From CADEFX01 sp050260355 (GTDB lineage: Bacteria > Pseudomonadota > Alphaproteobacteria > Rhizobiales > Hyphomicrobiaceae): DNA of 32,894 nucleotides. The notes below the pieces were generated by a model, which made no database searches, was not told the origin of the DNA, and worked only from the letters and a program-made list of their open reading frames with translations. Location: positions 1 to 32,894 of the forward strand of contig JBLNBZ010000003.1 of NCBI GenBank assembly GCA_050260355.1, given 5' to 3'. The translations under genes were made by a program, and so were the position numbers. Each line of letters opens with the position of its first letter. The stretch's first letter is position 1. This document shows, one piece after another, positions 23,715 to 31,600 of the stretch.

Positions 23715-24623
23715 TTGAGCCTCGGCAAGAAGTACATGGAGCTCATTCGAGCACCTGAGATCCTGATCATGCCCGGCGTTTACGACGGCTTCAGCATCCG
23801 CCTCGTCGAAAAGCTAGGCTTTAAGGCCGCGTCCATAGGCGGCTCCGGACTGAGTGAAAGCACGCTCGGCTGGGCCGATGTGGGAATCATGGGCTATGCC
23901 GAGAACGTACGCGCCTCTGCTGCCATCGCGGCGTGCTCGAGCATTCCGCTTCAAGCCGACGGGGATACGGGCTATGGCAATGCCGTCAACGTCTATTTCA
24001 CCGTTCAGGGCTTTGAGCGCGCCGGCGTTGCTGGTCTGATGATCGAGGATCAGATCTGGCCGAAGCGCTGCGGACATATCCCAGGCAAGCAGGTCATCTC
24101 GGCAGAAGAAGGCGTGGAGAAAATACGCGCCGCCGTCGAAGCTCGCCGTGATCCGAACTTCGTCATCAAGGCACGCACCGATGCCGCAGGCACCCACGGC
24201 ATCAAGGAGGCCATCAGGCGTCTTCACCTCTACGCCGAGGCCGGCGCGGATCTGCTGTTCGCTGACGCGCTACTCTCCGCTGAGGACATCAAGCTTGTCG
24301 CCAAGGAAGTGACAAAGCCATTGGCAGTCAACATGGGTTTCGGCATTCGGTCTCGTCCGACCACGCCATTGATCTCGGCGCGCGAATTGGAGGACATGGG
24401 CGTGGCGGTTGTGGTCTATCCCCGCATCCTCACTGCAGCCGCCATTCAAGGAATGAAGAACGCACTCGCGGTGCTCGACGAGAGCATCACTACTGGCAAG
24501 ATCATAGAAAGGCCCGATCTTCTGATCTCGTTCGGGGAGCTGAACGATCTCATGGGGCTCCCAATGATCAAAAACCTGGAGGAGCGGTTCGTGCGCGACA
24601 GCGGCCGGCAAGCCGCGGAGTAG
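23715..24623 (+). CDS. Isocitrate lyase/PEP mutase family protein (paralogue 1)
   Basis: A 302-residue lyase of the ICL/PEP-mutase superfamily. It shows metal-binding DGDTGYGN (82-89), IEDQ (110-113) and the catalytic-loop signature KRCGH (117-121) with nucleophile C119, as in methylisocitrate lyase-type enzymes. That implies retro-aldol cleavage of a 2- or 3-hydroxy acid to a 2-oxo acid. The start is TTG at 23715, chosen because an AAGGAG ribosome-binding site ends six bases before it and no ATG follows before codon 8. It is first in the operon with TctC, paralogue 2, TctB and TctA. It is not a canonical PrpB by context: no prpC or prpD is nearby. Confidence 0.93.
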   Translation: MSLGKKYMELIRAPEILIMPGVYDGFSIRLVEKLGFKAASIGGSGLSESTLGWADVGIMGYAENVRASAAIAACSSIPLQADGDTGYGNAVNVYFTVQGFERAGVAGLMIEDQIWPKRCGHIPGKQVISAEEGVEKIRAAVEARRDPNFVIKARTDAAGTHGIKEAIRRLHLYAEAGADLLFADALLSAEDIKLVAKEVTKPLAVNMGFGIRSRPTTPLISARELEDMGVAVVVYPRILTAAAIQGMKNALAVLDESITTGKIIERPDLLISFGELNDLMGLPMIKNLEERFVRDSGRQAAE

Positions 24624-24664
24624 GTAGCGCCGGCTCCCGCAAGTAAAAAATCAAGGTGTGCAAA

Positions 24665-25645
24665 ATGCTGATAGTGCGGAAGAGGCTATTCATTGCGTGT
24701 ACGGCGCTGATGGCGACGCTGGGCTTGGCCAGCAATGTCAGGGCGCAGGATAAGTACCCCTCCCGGCCCATCAACATCATCGTGCCAGGTCCACCCGGCG
24801 GCGGTACTGATACGCTCATCCGACAACTCGCCGAGGTCATCGAACCTGCTCTCGGCACCAAGCTAGTCATCGAGAACAAGCCGGGGGGCGGCGGCGCCGT
24901 TGGCGTTACGCTCGTTACCCAGGCGCGCCCGGATGGCTATATACTCGGCTTCACTCACAACGGCGCGCTGACAACTATCCAACATTCGTTGCAGGTTCCG
25001 TACACGCTCGACTCCTACCAGCCGATCATTCAGATCGGCTACGGGTCGTACATCATGTGTGTCGCGTCAGACTTTCCCGGCAACACGGCCAAGGAGTTTC
25101 TGGCGGAGCTGCGAAGCAAGCCCGGACGCTACACCTACGGCAACGACGGCGTCGGTAGCACAATGCATCTGGCCGCCGAGCAGATATTCCGGAAGTTCGA
25201 CATCAAGGCAAAGCCGGTTCCGTTCGGCGGCGCCGGCGAGACCGCGCGCAATTTTCTCGGTGGCCACATTGACATCTACGGCGGCTCGCTGCCGCCCGTG
25301 ATCGCCCACGTCAAGGCTGGCAAGGTCAAATGTCCGCTTCTTACGTCAGCGGAGAACAACCCCGCCGTGCCGCAGGCGTCAGGACTGAAGGACCTTGGCA
25401 TTCCAGAGTTGGAGGTTGGCCTGTGGTGGGGCCTGATTGGACCTAAGGGACTGCCAGACAACGTCATGAAGACGTTGGTGACGGCCTTCACCGAAGGTGC
25501 CGCCAAACCATCTGTGAGAGAGGCCCTGGACCGGATCGGCGCTGCTCCTACCGTGCATGGGCCGGACGAATACAAAGCCATGCTCGCTCGCGAAAGCGCG
25601 TCTTTGGGCGAAGCGGCCAAGGCGATCGGCCTCGTAAAGAAATAG
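24665..25645 (+). CDS. Tripartite tricarboxylate transporter substrate-binding protein (TctC/Bug family)
   Basis: A 326-residue periplasmic Bug-family protein. A Sec signal covers about residues 1-25 (MLIVRKRLFIACTALMATLG, cleavage after VRA). The mature part shows the classic YPSRPINIIVPGPPGGGTDT start and VIENKPGGGGAVG. A GTG at 24656 in the same frame is less likely because AAGGTG is correctly spaced for the ATG at 24665. TctC binds a di- or tricarboxylate and delivers it to TctA/TctB, encoded about 1 kb downstream. It lies between the two paralogous lyases. Confidence 0.95.
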   Translation: MLIVRKRLFIACTALMATLGLASNVRAQDKYPSRPINIIVPGPPGGGTDTLIRQLAEVIEPALGTKLVIENKPGGGGAVGVTLVTQARPDGYILGFTHNGALTTIQHSLQVPYTLDSYQPIIQIGYGSYIMCVASDFPGNTAKEFLAELRSKPGRYTYGNDGVGSTMHLAAEQIFRKFDIKAKPVPFGGAGETARNFLGGHIDIYGGSLPPVIAHVKAGKVKCPLLTSAENNPAVPQASGLKDLGIPELEVGLWWGLIGPKGLPDNVMKTLVTAFTEGAAKPSVREALDRIGAAPTVHGPDEYKAMLARESASLGEAAKAIGLVKK

Positions 25646-25698
25646 CCCTGGCTAGACCATCACATTCCTCCCCCAGGCGCCCAAAAGGATGCTCCGAC

Positions 25699-26625
25699 GT
25701 GAACAAGGCACGACAGCTTCGTAGTTTGATTGAGGCCCCTGAAATCCTGGTGATGCCAGGCATCTTCGATGGCTTCAGCGCCCGCCTCTCCGAAGCGTCG
25801 GGCTTTGCTGCTGGATTTCTGACGGGATCCGGCATCAGCGAATCCAGCTTGGGATGGGCCGATCAGGGCATCATGGGCCTCGAGGAAAATTTGCGGGTGA
25901 CGCGGGCGATCGCCGCCTGCTGCGGCCTTCCACTCTTGGCTGATGCCGATACCGGTTACGGCAATGCGATAAACGTCCACTTCTCGGTCAGGGCGTTCGA
26001 GCGCGCCGGCGTTTGCGGTGTGATGATCGAGGATCAGGTCTGGCCCAAGCGTTGCGGTCACATGAAGGGCAAGGAGGTCATCTCCGCCGAGGAAGGTGCG
26101 GCGAAGATCCGTGCGGCAGCCGAGGCGCGGGTCAACCCCGAGCTCGTCATAATGTCGCGCACCGACACGCTCGCCACCCATGGCATCGAGGAGGTGATCC
26201 GCCGCCTCAATATGTACGCCGACGCCGGCGCCGACCTATTATTCTGCGACGCCGTGATGAAGGTCGAGGAAATCAAGGCCATCGCCAAAGGCGTCTCCAA
26301 GCCGTTCTGTGTCAACATGGGCTTCGGCATCCGTCGCCGCTCCACTACGCCGTTGCTCTCGCCCAAGAACCTGCAGGACCTTGGCGTATCGGTGGTGATT
26401 TACCCCCGCATGCTGACTTCAGCGGCGATACAGGGCATGAAGCACGCAATCGCGGCAATCAAGCAGTCTATGCACACCGGAGAAGTGGTGGACCGGCCGG
26501 ATCTCCTCGTTTCCTTTGAAGAGCTAAACGACCTCGTAGGCATCAAGGAACTGGAGCGTCTCGAACAGAGATACTTGCTCCCTGACCACTACGACCGGAA
26601 ATACGCCGGTTCGTCCGGCCACTGA
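25699..26625 (+). CDS. Isocitrate lyase/PEP mutase family protein (paralogue 2)
   Basis: A 308-residue paralogue of the lyase at 23715, with the same numbering of active-site motifs: DADTGYGN (82-89), IEDQ (110-113), KRCGH (117-121) and C119. By eye roughly 60 percent of aligned positions are identical, so it arose by duplication or paired acquisition but is not a recent copy. The most visible difference is GSGLSESTLGWADV versus GSGISESSLGWADQ near the substrate pocket, and a longer C-terminal tail here. The start is GTG at 25699 with a distant AAAAGGA upstream. Retained catalytic residues in both copies suggest two related lyase steps or two subunits. Confidence 0.93.
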   Translation: MNKARQLRSLIEAPEILVMPGIFDGFSARLSEASGFAAGFLTGSGISESSLGWADQGIMGLEENLRVTRAIAACCGLPLLADADTGYGNAINVHFSVRAFERAGVCGVMIEDQVWPKRCGHMKGKEVISAEEGAAKIRAAAEARVNPELVIMSRTDTLATHGIEEVIRRLNMYADAGADLLFCDAVMKVEEIKAIAKGVSKPFCVNMGFGIRRRSTTPLLSPKNLQDLGVSVVIYPRMLTSAAIQGMKHAIAAIKQSMHTGEVVDRPDLLVSFEELNDLVGIKELERLEQRYLLPDHYDRKYAGSSGH

Positions 26626-26683
26626 GACTTGCTGCGACTCGCATCGCCGGTCCGGCGGCCCGGCATTCACGTGTAAAACGGCC

Positions 26684-27124
26684 ATGCTGAAGAACATCAA
26701 TCCGCGAACGGGCGAGCTCTGCATTGCCGGTGTGTTGCTGGCGCTTGCAGTTTTCGTCCTCTTCGAAGGCATGCGAATGCCCATCGGGTCATGGGCGCTT
26801 CCTGGTCCGGGTTATTTTCCCATTGCGCTCGGGATCATCCTTGCCGGCGTTTCCGTCGCGCTCTTTTTCCCGCGGTCCGAGCACAAGACGTCAGTCGAAC
26901 TGTTTCATCCCAACGGTCTGATCACGATCGCAGCTGTCGCGGCGGTGGCCTTCCTGTTCGAGCGGATTGGCGCTATTCCCGCGTTTGGGCTCTTTCTCGC
27001 AGCCTTGTTCTATCTGCTCGGTGACGCCCGCTGGTGGAGCGCAATCGCCCTAGGCGCGGCCTGGGCTGGCCTCACGTGGCTGTTGTTCGTCTTTCTGCTA
27101 CAGCTGCAGTTGCCGGGGGCATAA
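26684..27124 (+). CDS. Tripartite tricarboxylate transporter small membrane subunit (TctB family)
   Basis: A 146-residue protein with four predicted membrane helices (about 13-29, 43-61, 77-93 and 97-140 as a hairpin). It carries the TctB-typical LPGPGYFPIALGIILAGVSV segment after the first helix. Its stop codon is followed immediately by the ATG of tctA (TAAATG). TctB is the small integral membrane partner of TctA in secondary, ion-driven uptake. Confidence 0.93.
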   Translation: MLKNINPRTGELCIAGVLLALAVFVLFEGMRMPIGSWALPGPGYFPIALGIILAGVSVALFFPRSEHKTSVELFHPNGLITIAAVAAVAFLFERIGAIPAFGLFLAALFYLLGDARWWSAIALGAAWAGLTWLLFVFLLQLQLPGA

Positions 27125-28639
27125 ATGCAGACCCTCGACTATCTCCTGCACGGCTTTGCGATCGCCCTCACGTGGAAGAACCTGTTCTACTGCTTGGTCG
27201 GCTGTCTCTGGGGCACTGTCGTGGGCGTGCTGCCCGGTGTTGGCCCTCTGGCGGGCATGGCCCTGCTGCTGCCGCTCACGTACAAACTCGATCCTACCGG
27301 CGCCATCATCATGCTGTCGGGCATCTTCTACGGGGCCATGTACGGCGGCTCGACCACCTCCATCCTCGTGCGGATGCCGGGGGAAGCTGCATCGGTCATC
27401 ACGTGTATCGACGGATATGAGATGGCGCGCAAGGGCCGTGCCGGCCCAGCTCTTTTTCTTGCTGGCGCCGGCAGTTTCGTCGGCGGAACGCTGTCCGTCC
27501 TCGGCCTCATGCTCTTCGCGCCCGTCTTGGCCAACGCCATGTTGAAGGTCGGGCCGGCGGCGGAGTTCATCTTGATGGTCTTTGCGCTCCTGGTCATCAG
27601 CTTCGTTGCGACCGGGAGCAGGCTCAAGGTCTTGGCAATGATCGTCGTTGGCCTGCTGCTCGCGACGATCGGCATCGATTCCCTCACGGGTTGGTCTCGC
27701 TTCACGTTCGGAGAGCTTGCGCTTTCAGACGGCCTAAACTTTGTTGCGCTGTCGATCGGTCTGTTCGGCCTGTCCGAAATCCTTCTGAGCTTTGAGGAAA
27801 CGACCAAGGTCAAGCCAATCAAGCCGACCTTGCGGGAGTTGTTGCCGAGCCGAGAAGAATTGCGTGCGTCGCGGGGACCGGTCATACGAGGCTCGCTCAT
27901 CGGCTTCGTCTTCGGCATCTTTCCGGGCGTGAGCCATATCGTCTCGACCTTTGTCTCCTACGCCGTAGAGAAGCGACTTTCTAGTAATCCGGAGGAATTC
28001 GGCCGCGGTGCCGTCGCTGGCGTGGCAGGACCGGAGACGGCCAATAATGCGACGACTGGCTCGTCGCTCATTCCGCTGCTGGTGCTCGGCATCCCGGCCA
28101 TTCCGTCGACCGCTATACTCCTGTCAGCGTTTCTCATTCACGGCGTGCAGCCGGGGCCGCAGCTCATCAATGATCACCCGGAAGTCTTCTGGGGTCTGAT
28201 CGCCAGCATGTACGTCGGCAACGTCATCCTTGTGGCACTCAACGTTCCGCTCGTCGGCGTCTTCGTCAATCTGTTGCGCATCTCTTTCGGCTACCTTGCA
28301 CCGATTATCCTACTGATCTCGATTGTCGGCGTTTACTCGGTAAACTCGAACGTCCTGGACGTGTGGATCATGCTGGGCGCGGGTATCGTCGGATATCTTT
28401 TGCGTAAGTTTGACTATGACGTCGCCCCCCTTCTGCTGGCGCTTGTGCTCGGCGACCGCATCGAAACCAACTTCCGGCGCGCTTTGACCATATCTGACGG
28501 CGACTACCGCATCTTCGCACAGGGTCCAGCTGCTCGCGTCTTTATCTGTGCTCTTGCCTTCGTGCTCATCTTGCAAGGCATCGCAATGGCAGCCGGTTAC
28601 GGGCAACGCGCTGCTGCTGAGAAGGACGCCGACGGATAA
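27125..28639 (+). CDS. Tripartite tricarboxylate transporter large permease (TctA family)
   Basis: A 504-residue permease, full length for TctA, with about a dozen helices. The family signature is in the N-terminal part: GVLPGVGPLAGMALLLPLTY, followed by FYGAMYGGSTTSILVRMPGE and DGYEMARKGRAGPAL. The inverted second half repeats the pattern at IFPGVSHIVSTFVSYAVEKR and NNATTGSSLIPLLVLGIPAI. It is the last gene of the operon. It should carry a carboxylate captured by the TctC protein, presumably the substrate of the two lyases or a precursor. Confidence 0.96.
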   Translation: MQTLDYLLHGFAIALTWKNLFYCLVGCLWGTVVGVLPGVGPLAGMALLLPLTYKLDPTGAIIMLSGIFYGAMYGGSTTSILVRMPGEAASVITCIDGYEMARKGRAGPALFLAGAGSFVGGTLSVLGLMLFAPVLANAMLKVGPAAEFILMVFALLVISFVATGSRLKVLAMIVVGLLLATIGIDSLTGWSRFTFGELALSDGLNFVALSIGLFGLSEILLSFEETTKVKPIKPTLRELLPSREELRASRGPVIRGSLIGFVFGIFPGVSHIVSTFVSYAVEKRLSSNPEEFGRGAVAGVAGPETANNATTGSSLIPLLVLGIPAIPSTAILLSAFLIHGVQPGPQLINDHPEVFWGLIASMYVGNVILVALNVPLVGVFVNLLRISFGYLAPIILLISIVGVYSVNSNVLDVWIMLGAGIVGYLLRKFDYDVAPLLLALVLGDRIETNFRRALTISDGDYRIFAQGPAARVFICALAFVLILQGIAMAAGYGQRAAAEKDADG

Positions 28640-28826
28640 TGACCGTGCCCGAAGCAACCTATTAGGGGTTACCGGCACCGCCGTTTGGCATCGAAAGCAC
28701 CGGCCATGCCTGCCTTAGCACCGGTGGCCAGTATGGCACCACGCGCGACAGCCTTGCCGCGGCACCTGGCGCTGGCTGCCGCCTGCATCATGTCACGAGA
28801 CATTCTGACCGATGTTGCCGGCCAGA

Positions 28827-28937
28827 TCATCGCACGATGCACGGGACCGGCACGATGTGGGCGGGACGCTTCTTCTTGACCAGCAGCTCAAACGCGCGGG
28901 CATGGCAGCGCACGAGCACCTTGCCGTCCGTGCCGCA
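28827..28937 (-). pseudogene. Possible C-terminal coding remnant, unknown protein
   Basis: The minus-strand frame reads CGTDGKVLVRCHARAFELLV and continues to VPVPCIVR before a stop at 28827. Codon third positions are G/C-rich as in real genes here. The frame is open further upstream, but that part is antisense to another remnant and looks like a shadow. The family is not recognised. Confidence 0.25.
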
Positions 28938-29021
28938 GCACGTGGATCCGCATGCCCGGATCGGGGCTTTTCCATAGGTGGGAGCAGAGGGCCATTCAAC
29001 CAGTCCGGCAATACGCCTTGA

Positions 29022-29171
29022 GGCAGCCCTCTCGCGGCGGAGCATCCCGAACGCTACGCAACCTGGAGGGTCTGGGCCCTCGGCCACGCCGATCGCATCG
29101 ACCCGCTGCGCAGCCATGCGGTATTCGATCAGGAGGTCAGCGACTATGACGCCTATACGCTGCGCAACTGA
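29022..29171 (+). pseudogene. Possible C-terminal coding remnant, unknown protein
   Basis: After a stop at 29019 the plus-strand frame reads, from 29037, EHPERYATWRVWALGHADRI, then DPLRSHAVFDQEVSDYDAYT and LRN before TGA. The tryptophan- and tyrosine-containing composition resembles a real protein tail rather than a shadow frame. No start codon or upstream part is present. The family is not recognised. Confidence 0.3.
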
Positions 29172-29351
29172 AGCTCGCGGCAGCAAACAGTCGGCTGACG
29201 TGGGGGCGATCAAGGCGTTGAAGCGAAAGGCCGCGCCTCCCGCACCTTCCTTCCCCTTCCCGCCTTCTCCCGTGATTCCCTATTTCGGGTGGCCCTCGTC
29301 CCGCTGCATCCTGGGGCGGCACTCAGACTTGAGCCACCGGGGACCACGTGA

Positions 29352-29531
29352 ATGTTGTGGGACTGCACGCCGCAACCACCTGTCGTTGTCGAGTTCGCTG
29401 TCCGCCGTCAGGCCGACAAGGTGACCGGCAGGTTGCCGGTGCCTCACTTGCTTGGCGACACCCGCTCCCGGGGTGTCAACCGCCTGTTCGTCGACCATAG
29501 TTACATCGAACCGATCATGGAGCGAGCCTGA
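29352..29531 (+). CDS. Small hypothetical protein (59 aa)
   Basis: This short frame starts with ATG at 29352, beginning MLWDCTPQPPVVVEFAVRRQ, and ends with RLFVDHSYIEPIMERA before the TGA at 29529. The codon choice is GC3-rich and the composition is protein-like. No ribosome-binding site is clear, and no domain, signal peptide or membrane segment is visible. It may be a complete small protein or the end of a decayed gene. It lies 126 bases from the truncated uspA, convergent with it. Confidence 0.35.
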   Translation: MLWDCTPQPPVVVEFAVRRQADKVTGRLPVPHLLGDTRSRGVNRLFVDHSYIEPIMERA

Positions 29532-29657
29532 AGATGATCTTCTCAAGCGGGAGTCGAGTGATGCAGGCCCTGCAACCACCGTTGCCCATACCGGCTGGGC
29601 CGGTCGTCTTCTTCTTGGTGCTGGGAGGCATTGGAGGATGTCGCGCTTTCGATTGCG

Positions 29658-30019
29658 TCACTTCACAATGACGACCGGCGACTGCGCCTGCTGCGCAATC
29701 TGGGTTGCGACGGAGGCAATCGCCAAACCGATGGCCTTGGGCAGCCAACGTCTAAAGGCACCCAGAGGCGCATCGCCGACAACGATGAGACGACAACCCT
29801 CCTCGTTCGCAATGCGCAGAATCGTTTCGACAGGGTCGCCCACTTCGATGCGGTCCCGATGTGCAACGCCTGCCTGATCCAAGCGGCGAGCAGCGGCATC
29901 CACTGCGCGCTGGCCTAGGACATCCTTGAGATTGCCGTGGATCTGATCACGCTTGAACGAGCCGTAGCCCCGCAGCCGTCCGTCAGGTGGTTGATGCACG
30001 ATGTGAGCGACCCGAGACA
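29658..30019 (-). pseudogene. Universal stress protein (UspA family), N-terminus removed by IS insertion
   Basis: About 120 codons match the C-terminal half of a UspA-type domain: VAHIVHQPPDGRLRGYGSFK, then VGDPVETILRIANEEGCRLI, VVGDAPLGAFRRWLPKAIGL and the end SPVVIVK. The nucleotide-site glycine pattern (VGDAPLGAF then the RWLPKAIG segment) deviates from the usual G-2x-G-9x-G(S/T). Upstream the frame runs directly into the left inverted repeat of an IS481-type element at 30017. The missing N-terminal part is not found on the other side of the element, where a tRNA gene lies instead, so a deletion or rearrangement accompanied or followed insertion. Confidence 0.85.
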
Positions 30020-30058
30020 TAGGTGACGAATCGTACCGGACACATAGGTGACACTTTT
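30017..30058 (+). repeat. Left terminal inverted repeat of the IS
   Basis: It begins ACATAGGTGACGAATCGTAC and pairs with the right end at 31263-31304. The 11-bp word ACATAGGTGAC occurs twice within it (30017-30027 and 30042-30052, a 25-bp period), a likely double transposase-binding site. Confidence 0.8.
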
Positions 30059-30162
30059 CGCGCTGGCGGGGGTGTCGATGCCTTGGATGGAGTGTTCGGT
30101 GATGGACGAGCGACTGCGCTTCGTGGCCCGGCTGCTGGAGGGCGAGGCCATGAGCGAGGTGT

Positions 30163-30194
30163 GCCGGTCTTTCGGGATATCCCGAAAGACCGGC
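30163..30194. repeat. 32-bp perfect palindrome inside the transposase helix-turn-helix
   Basis: The half-site GCCGGTCTTTCGGGAT is followed directly by its exact reverse complement; symmetry ends at both sides after 16 bp. It encodes CRSFGISRKTG of the DNA-binding domain. It is not needed by the amino-acid sequence as such, since synonymous codons would break the symmetry. Confidence 0.9.
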
Positions 30195-30347
30195 TCCAAA
30201 ATTTTCAATCGCAACAAGGAGCACGGCGTCGAAGCCCTCTGCGACCGCTCGAGACGGCCATGGCGCTATGCCAACCAGCTCCCTCTCCAGGTCGAAAGCC
30301 TCATCGTGCGCGCCAAGCGGGAGAAGCCGCATTGGGGCGCGCGCAAG

Positions 30348-30372
30348 GCTTGTACTCGGGCTTGACCCGAGT
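30348..30372. repeat. 25-nt hairpin-forming insertion in the transposase gene
   Basis: Between codon AAG (30345-30347) and ATC (30373-30375) there are 25 extra bases, GCTTGT plus a perfect hairpin ACTCGGG-CTTGA-CCCGAGT (30354-30372). It shifts the frame by one and creates a stop at 30363-30365. GGGCTTGACCC-type hairpins recur as intergenic palindromic repeats in many alphaproteobacteria (recalled, not searched), so this may be such a mobile palindrome. Confidence 0.7.
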
Positions 30373-31262
30373 ATCCGGGAGCTGCTCGTCAAGCGCCTCG
30401 CCGGCGACGTGCGCATTCCCGCCCAAAGCACGGTCCATGCCGTGCTCGATCGCCATGGCCTTGTGAAGCGCGCCAAGACGCGGCGCAACAAGGCCATGGG
30501 CACACCCCTCTCCGACGCCTCTCAGCCCAACGCGCTGTGGTGCGCCGACTTCAAGGAGTTCCGCTTGGGCAACCGCGAGTACTGTTACCCTCTGACCGTC
30601 ACCGATCAGGCCTCGCGCTTCATCCTGATGTGCGAAGCCTTGCAATCGACCCGCGAGGAGAGCGCTTTCACGGCCTTTCAGCGCCTGTTTGAGGAGCGCG
30701 GGCTGCCTGAGGCCATCCGCACCGACAACGGCCTGCTCTTCGCCTCCCCCAACGGCCTTTACAATCTCTCCAAGCTCTCGGTCTGGTGGCTGAGGCTCGG
30801 GATCGCCATCGAGCGCATCAAACCCGGCAAGCCCACCCAGAACGGCCGCCACGAGCGCATGCACCTCACCTTGAAGACCGAAACCACCAGGCCGCCCGGC
30901 ATGAACAGCCTGCAGCAGCAGGCCCGCTTCGATGACTTCGTGCGCGAGTTCAATACCGAAAGGCCGCACGAGGCGCTCGACATGCAGACCCCCGCCGAGC
31001 ACTATCGCCCCGCCTCACGCCTCTATCGCGGCCTGCACGAGATCGACTATCCCCTGCACGACCGCGACGCCCTCGTCACCGCCTGCGGCCGTATCTGCAT
31101 GCATCGCAAGAAGATCAACATCTCGACCGTGATGGCCGGTCAGCGGCTGGGCTTGAAGGAGGTCGATGACGGCATCTGGGTCGTCACCTTCATGACCTAC
31201 GACCTCGGATACATCGACTTGGAACAGAAAACCCTGCAACCTATCGACAACCCGTTCGGTGC

Positions 31263-31304
31263 AAAGGTGTTACCTACGTCTTAGGTACGATCTGTCACCC
31301 ATGT
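31263..31304 (-). repeat. Right terminal inverted repeat of the IS
   Basis: Read on the minus strand it begins ACATGGGTGACAGATCGTAC, matching the left end with about nine mismatches in 42. It includes the transposase stop codon. Confidence 0.8.
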
Positions 31305-31327
31305 GACCGGAATGGACCGGAGGGAGT

Positions 31328-31417
<90 letters not shown>

Positions 31418-31435
31418 GGTCACGAACGGCAGCGG

Positions 31436-31463
31436 ACTATAGCGATCGGGGTTCATGACGCAA
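31436..31463 (-). promoter_or_regulatory. Candidate promoter of tRNA-Ser
   Basis: On the minus strand TTGCGT (31463-31458) and TATAGT (31441-31436) are spaced by 16 bases, ending 18 bases upstream of the tRNA 5' end. Confidence 0.5.
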
Positions 31464-31600
31464 CAATGCCGAGGGTGGTTTTTCGGCCGGACCGCAATTC
31501 GGTCTGAGACCGGGGGCATAATCCCGTTGATTCGCTTGCCTATGCCGGTCGACGGGAATAGGAGGGCTTCGTCCCGGAGCCCTGAGCCTCGAACGCCCTG

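Larger units (their letters stand above)
28640..29657. other. Gene-poor, probably decayed region
   Basis: About 1 kb without a convincing complete gene. Frames are short and change often, unlike the flanks. Pieces with coding-like composition occur on both strands: minus 28827-28937, plus 29022-29171 and plus 29352-29531. A further small minus-strand frame of 43 codons (start 28803, beginning MSRDMMQAAAS) is also open. No tRNA, terminator or repeat was recognised. With the truncated uspA and the IS that follow, it reads as a zone of repeated insertion and deletion. Confidence 0.5.
30078..31284 (+). pseudogene. IS481-type DDE transposase, frame broken by a 25-nt insertion
   Basis: The first part (30078-30347) reads MPWMECSVMDERLRFVARLL onward, with an N-terminal helix-turn-helix (SEVCRSFGISRKTGSK) up to HWGARK. 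After 25 extra bases the +1 frame continues IRELLVKRLAGD and the integrase-core catalytic residues: D in ALWCADFKEF, D in IRTDNGLLFAS and E in NGRHERMH. The stop at 31282-31284 lies inside the right inverted repeat. In relatives the block reads WGARKIRELLV without a gap, so the insertion inactivates the gene unless ribosomes shift frame. All catalytic residues are otherwise intact. Confidence 0.88.
30017..31304 (+). mobile_element. IS481-family-like insertion sequence
   Basis: An element of about 1.29 kb bounded by imperfect 42-bp inverted repeats (left 30017-30058, right 31263-31304, about 33 of 42 positions matching). It contains one DDE transposase reading region interrupted by a small insertion. 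The left end cuts into a uspA gene and the right end lies 23 bases from the 3' end of tRNA-Ser. No target-site duplication is evident, as expected if flanking DNA has been lost or rearranged. Exact outer ends may extend a few bases further. Confidence 0.85.

Noticed and set aside
23715..26625. Naming the two lyases PrpB (methylisocitrate lyase)
   Set aside because: Active-site motifs fit the superfamily, but no prpC, prpD or related genes are present and the transporter context differs, so no symbol was assigned.
30020..30503. Extension of the UspA-like frame into the IS
   Set aside because: This part is antisense to the transposase; the family similarity stops at the inverted repeat.
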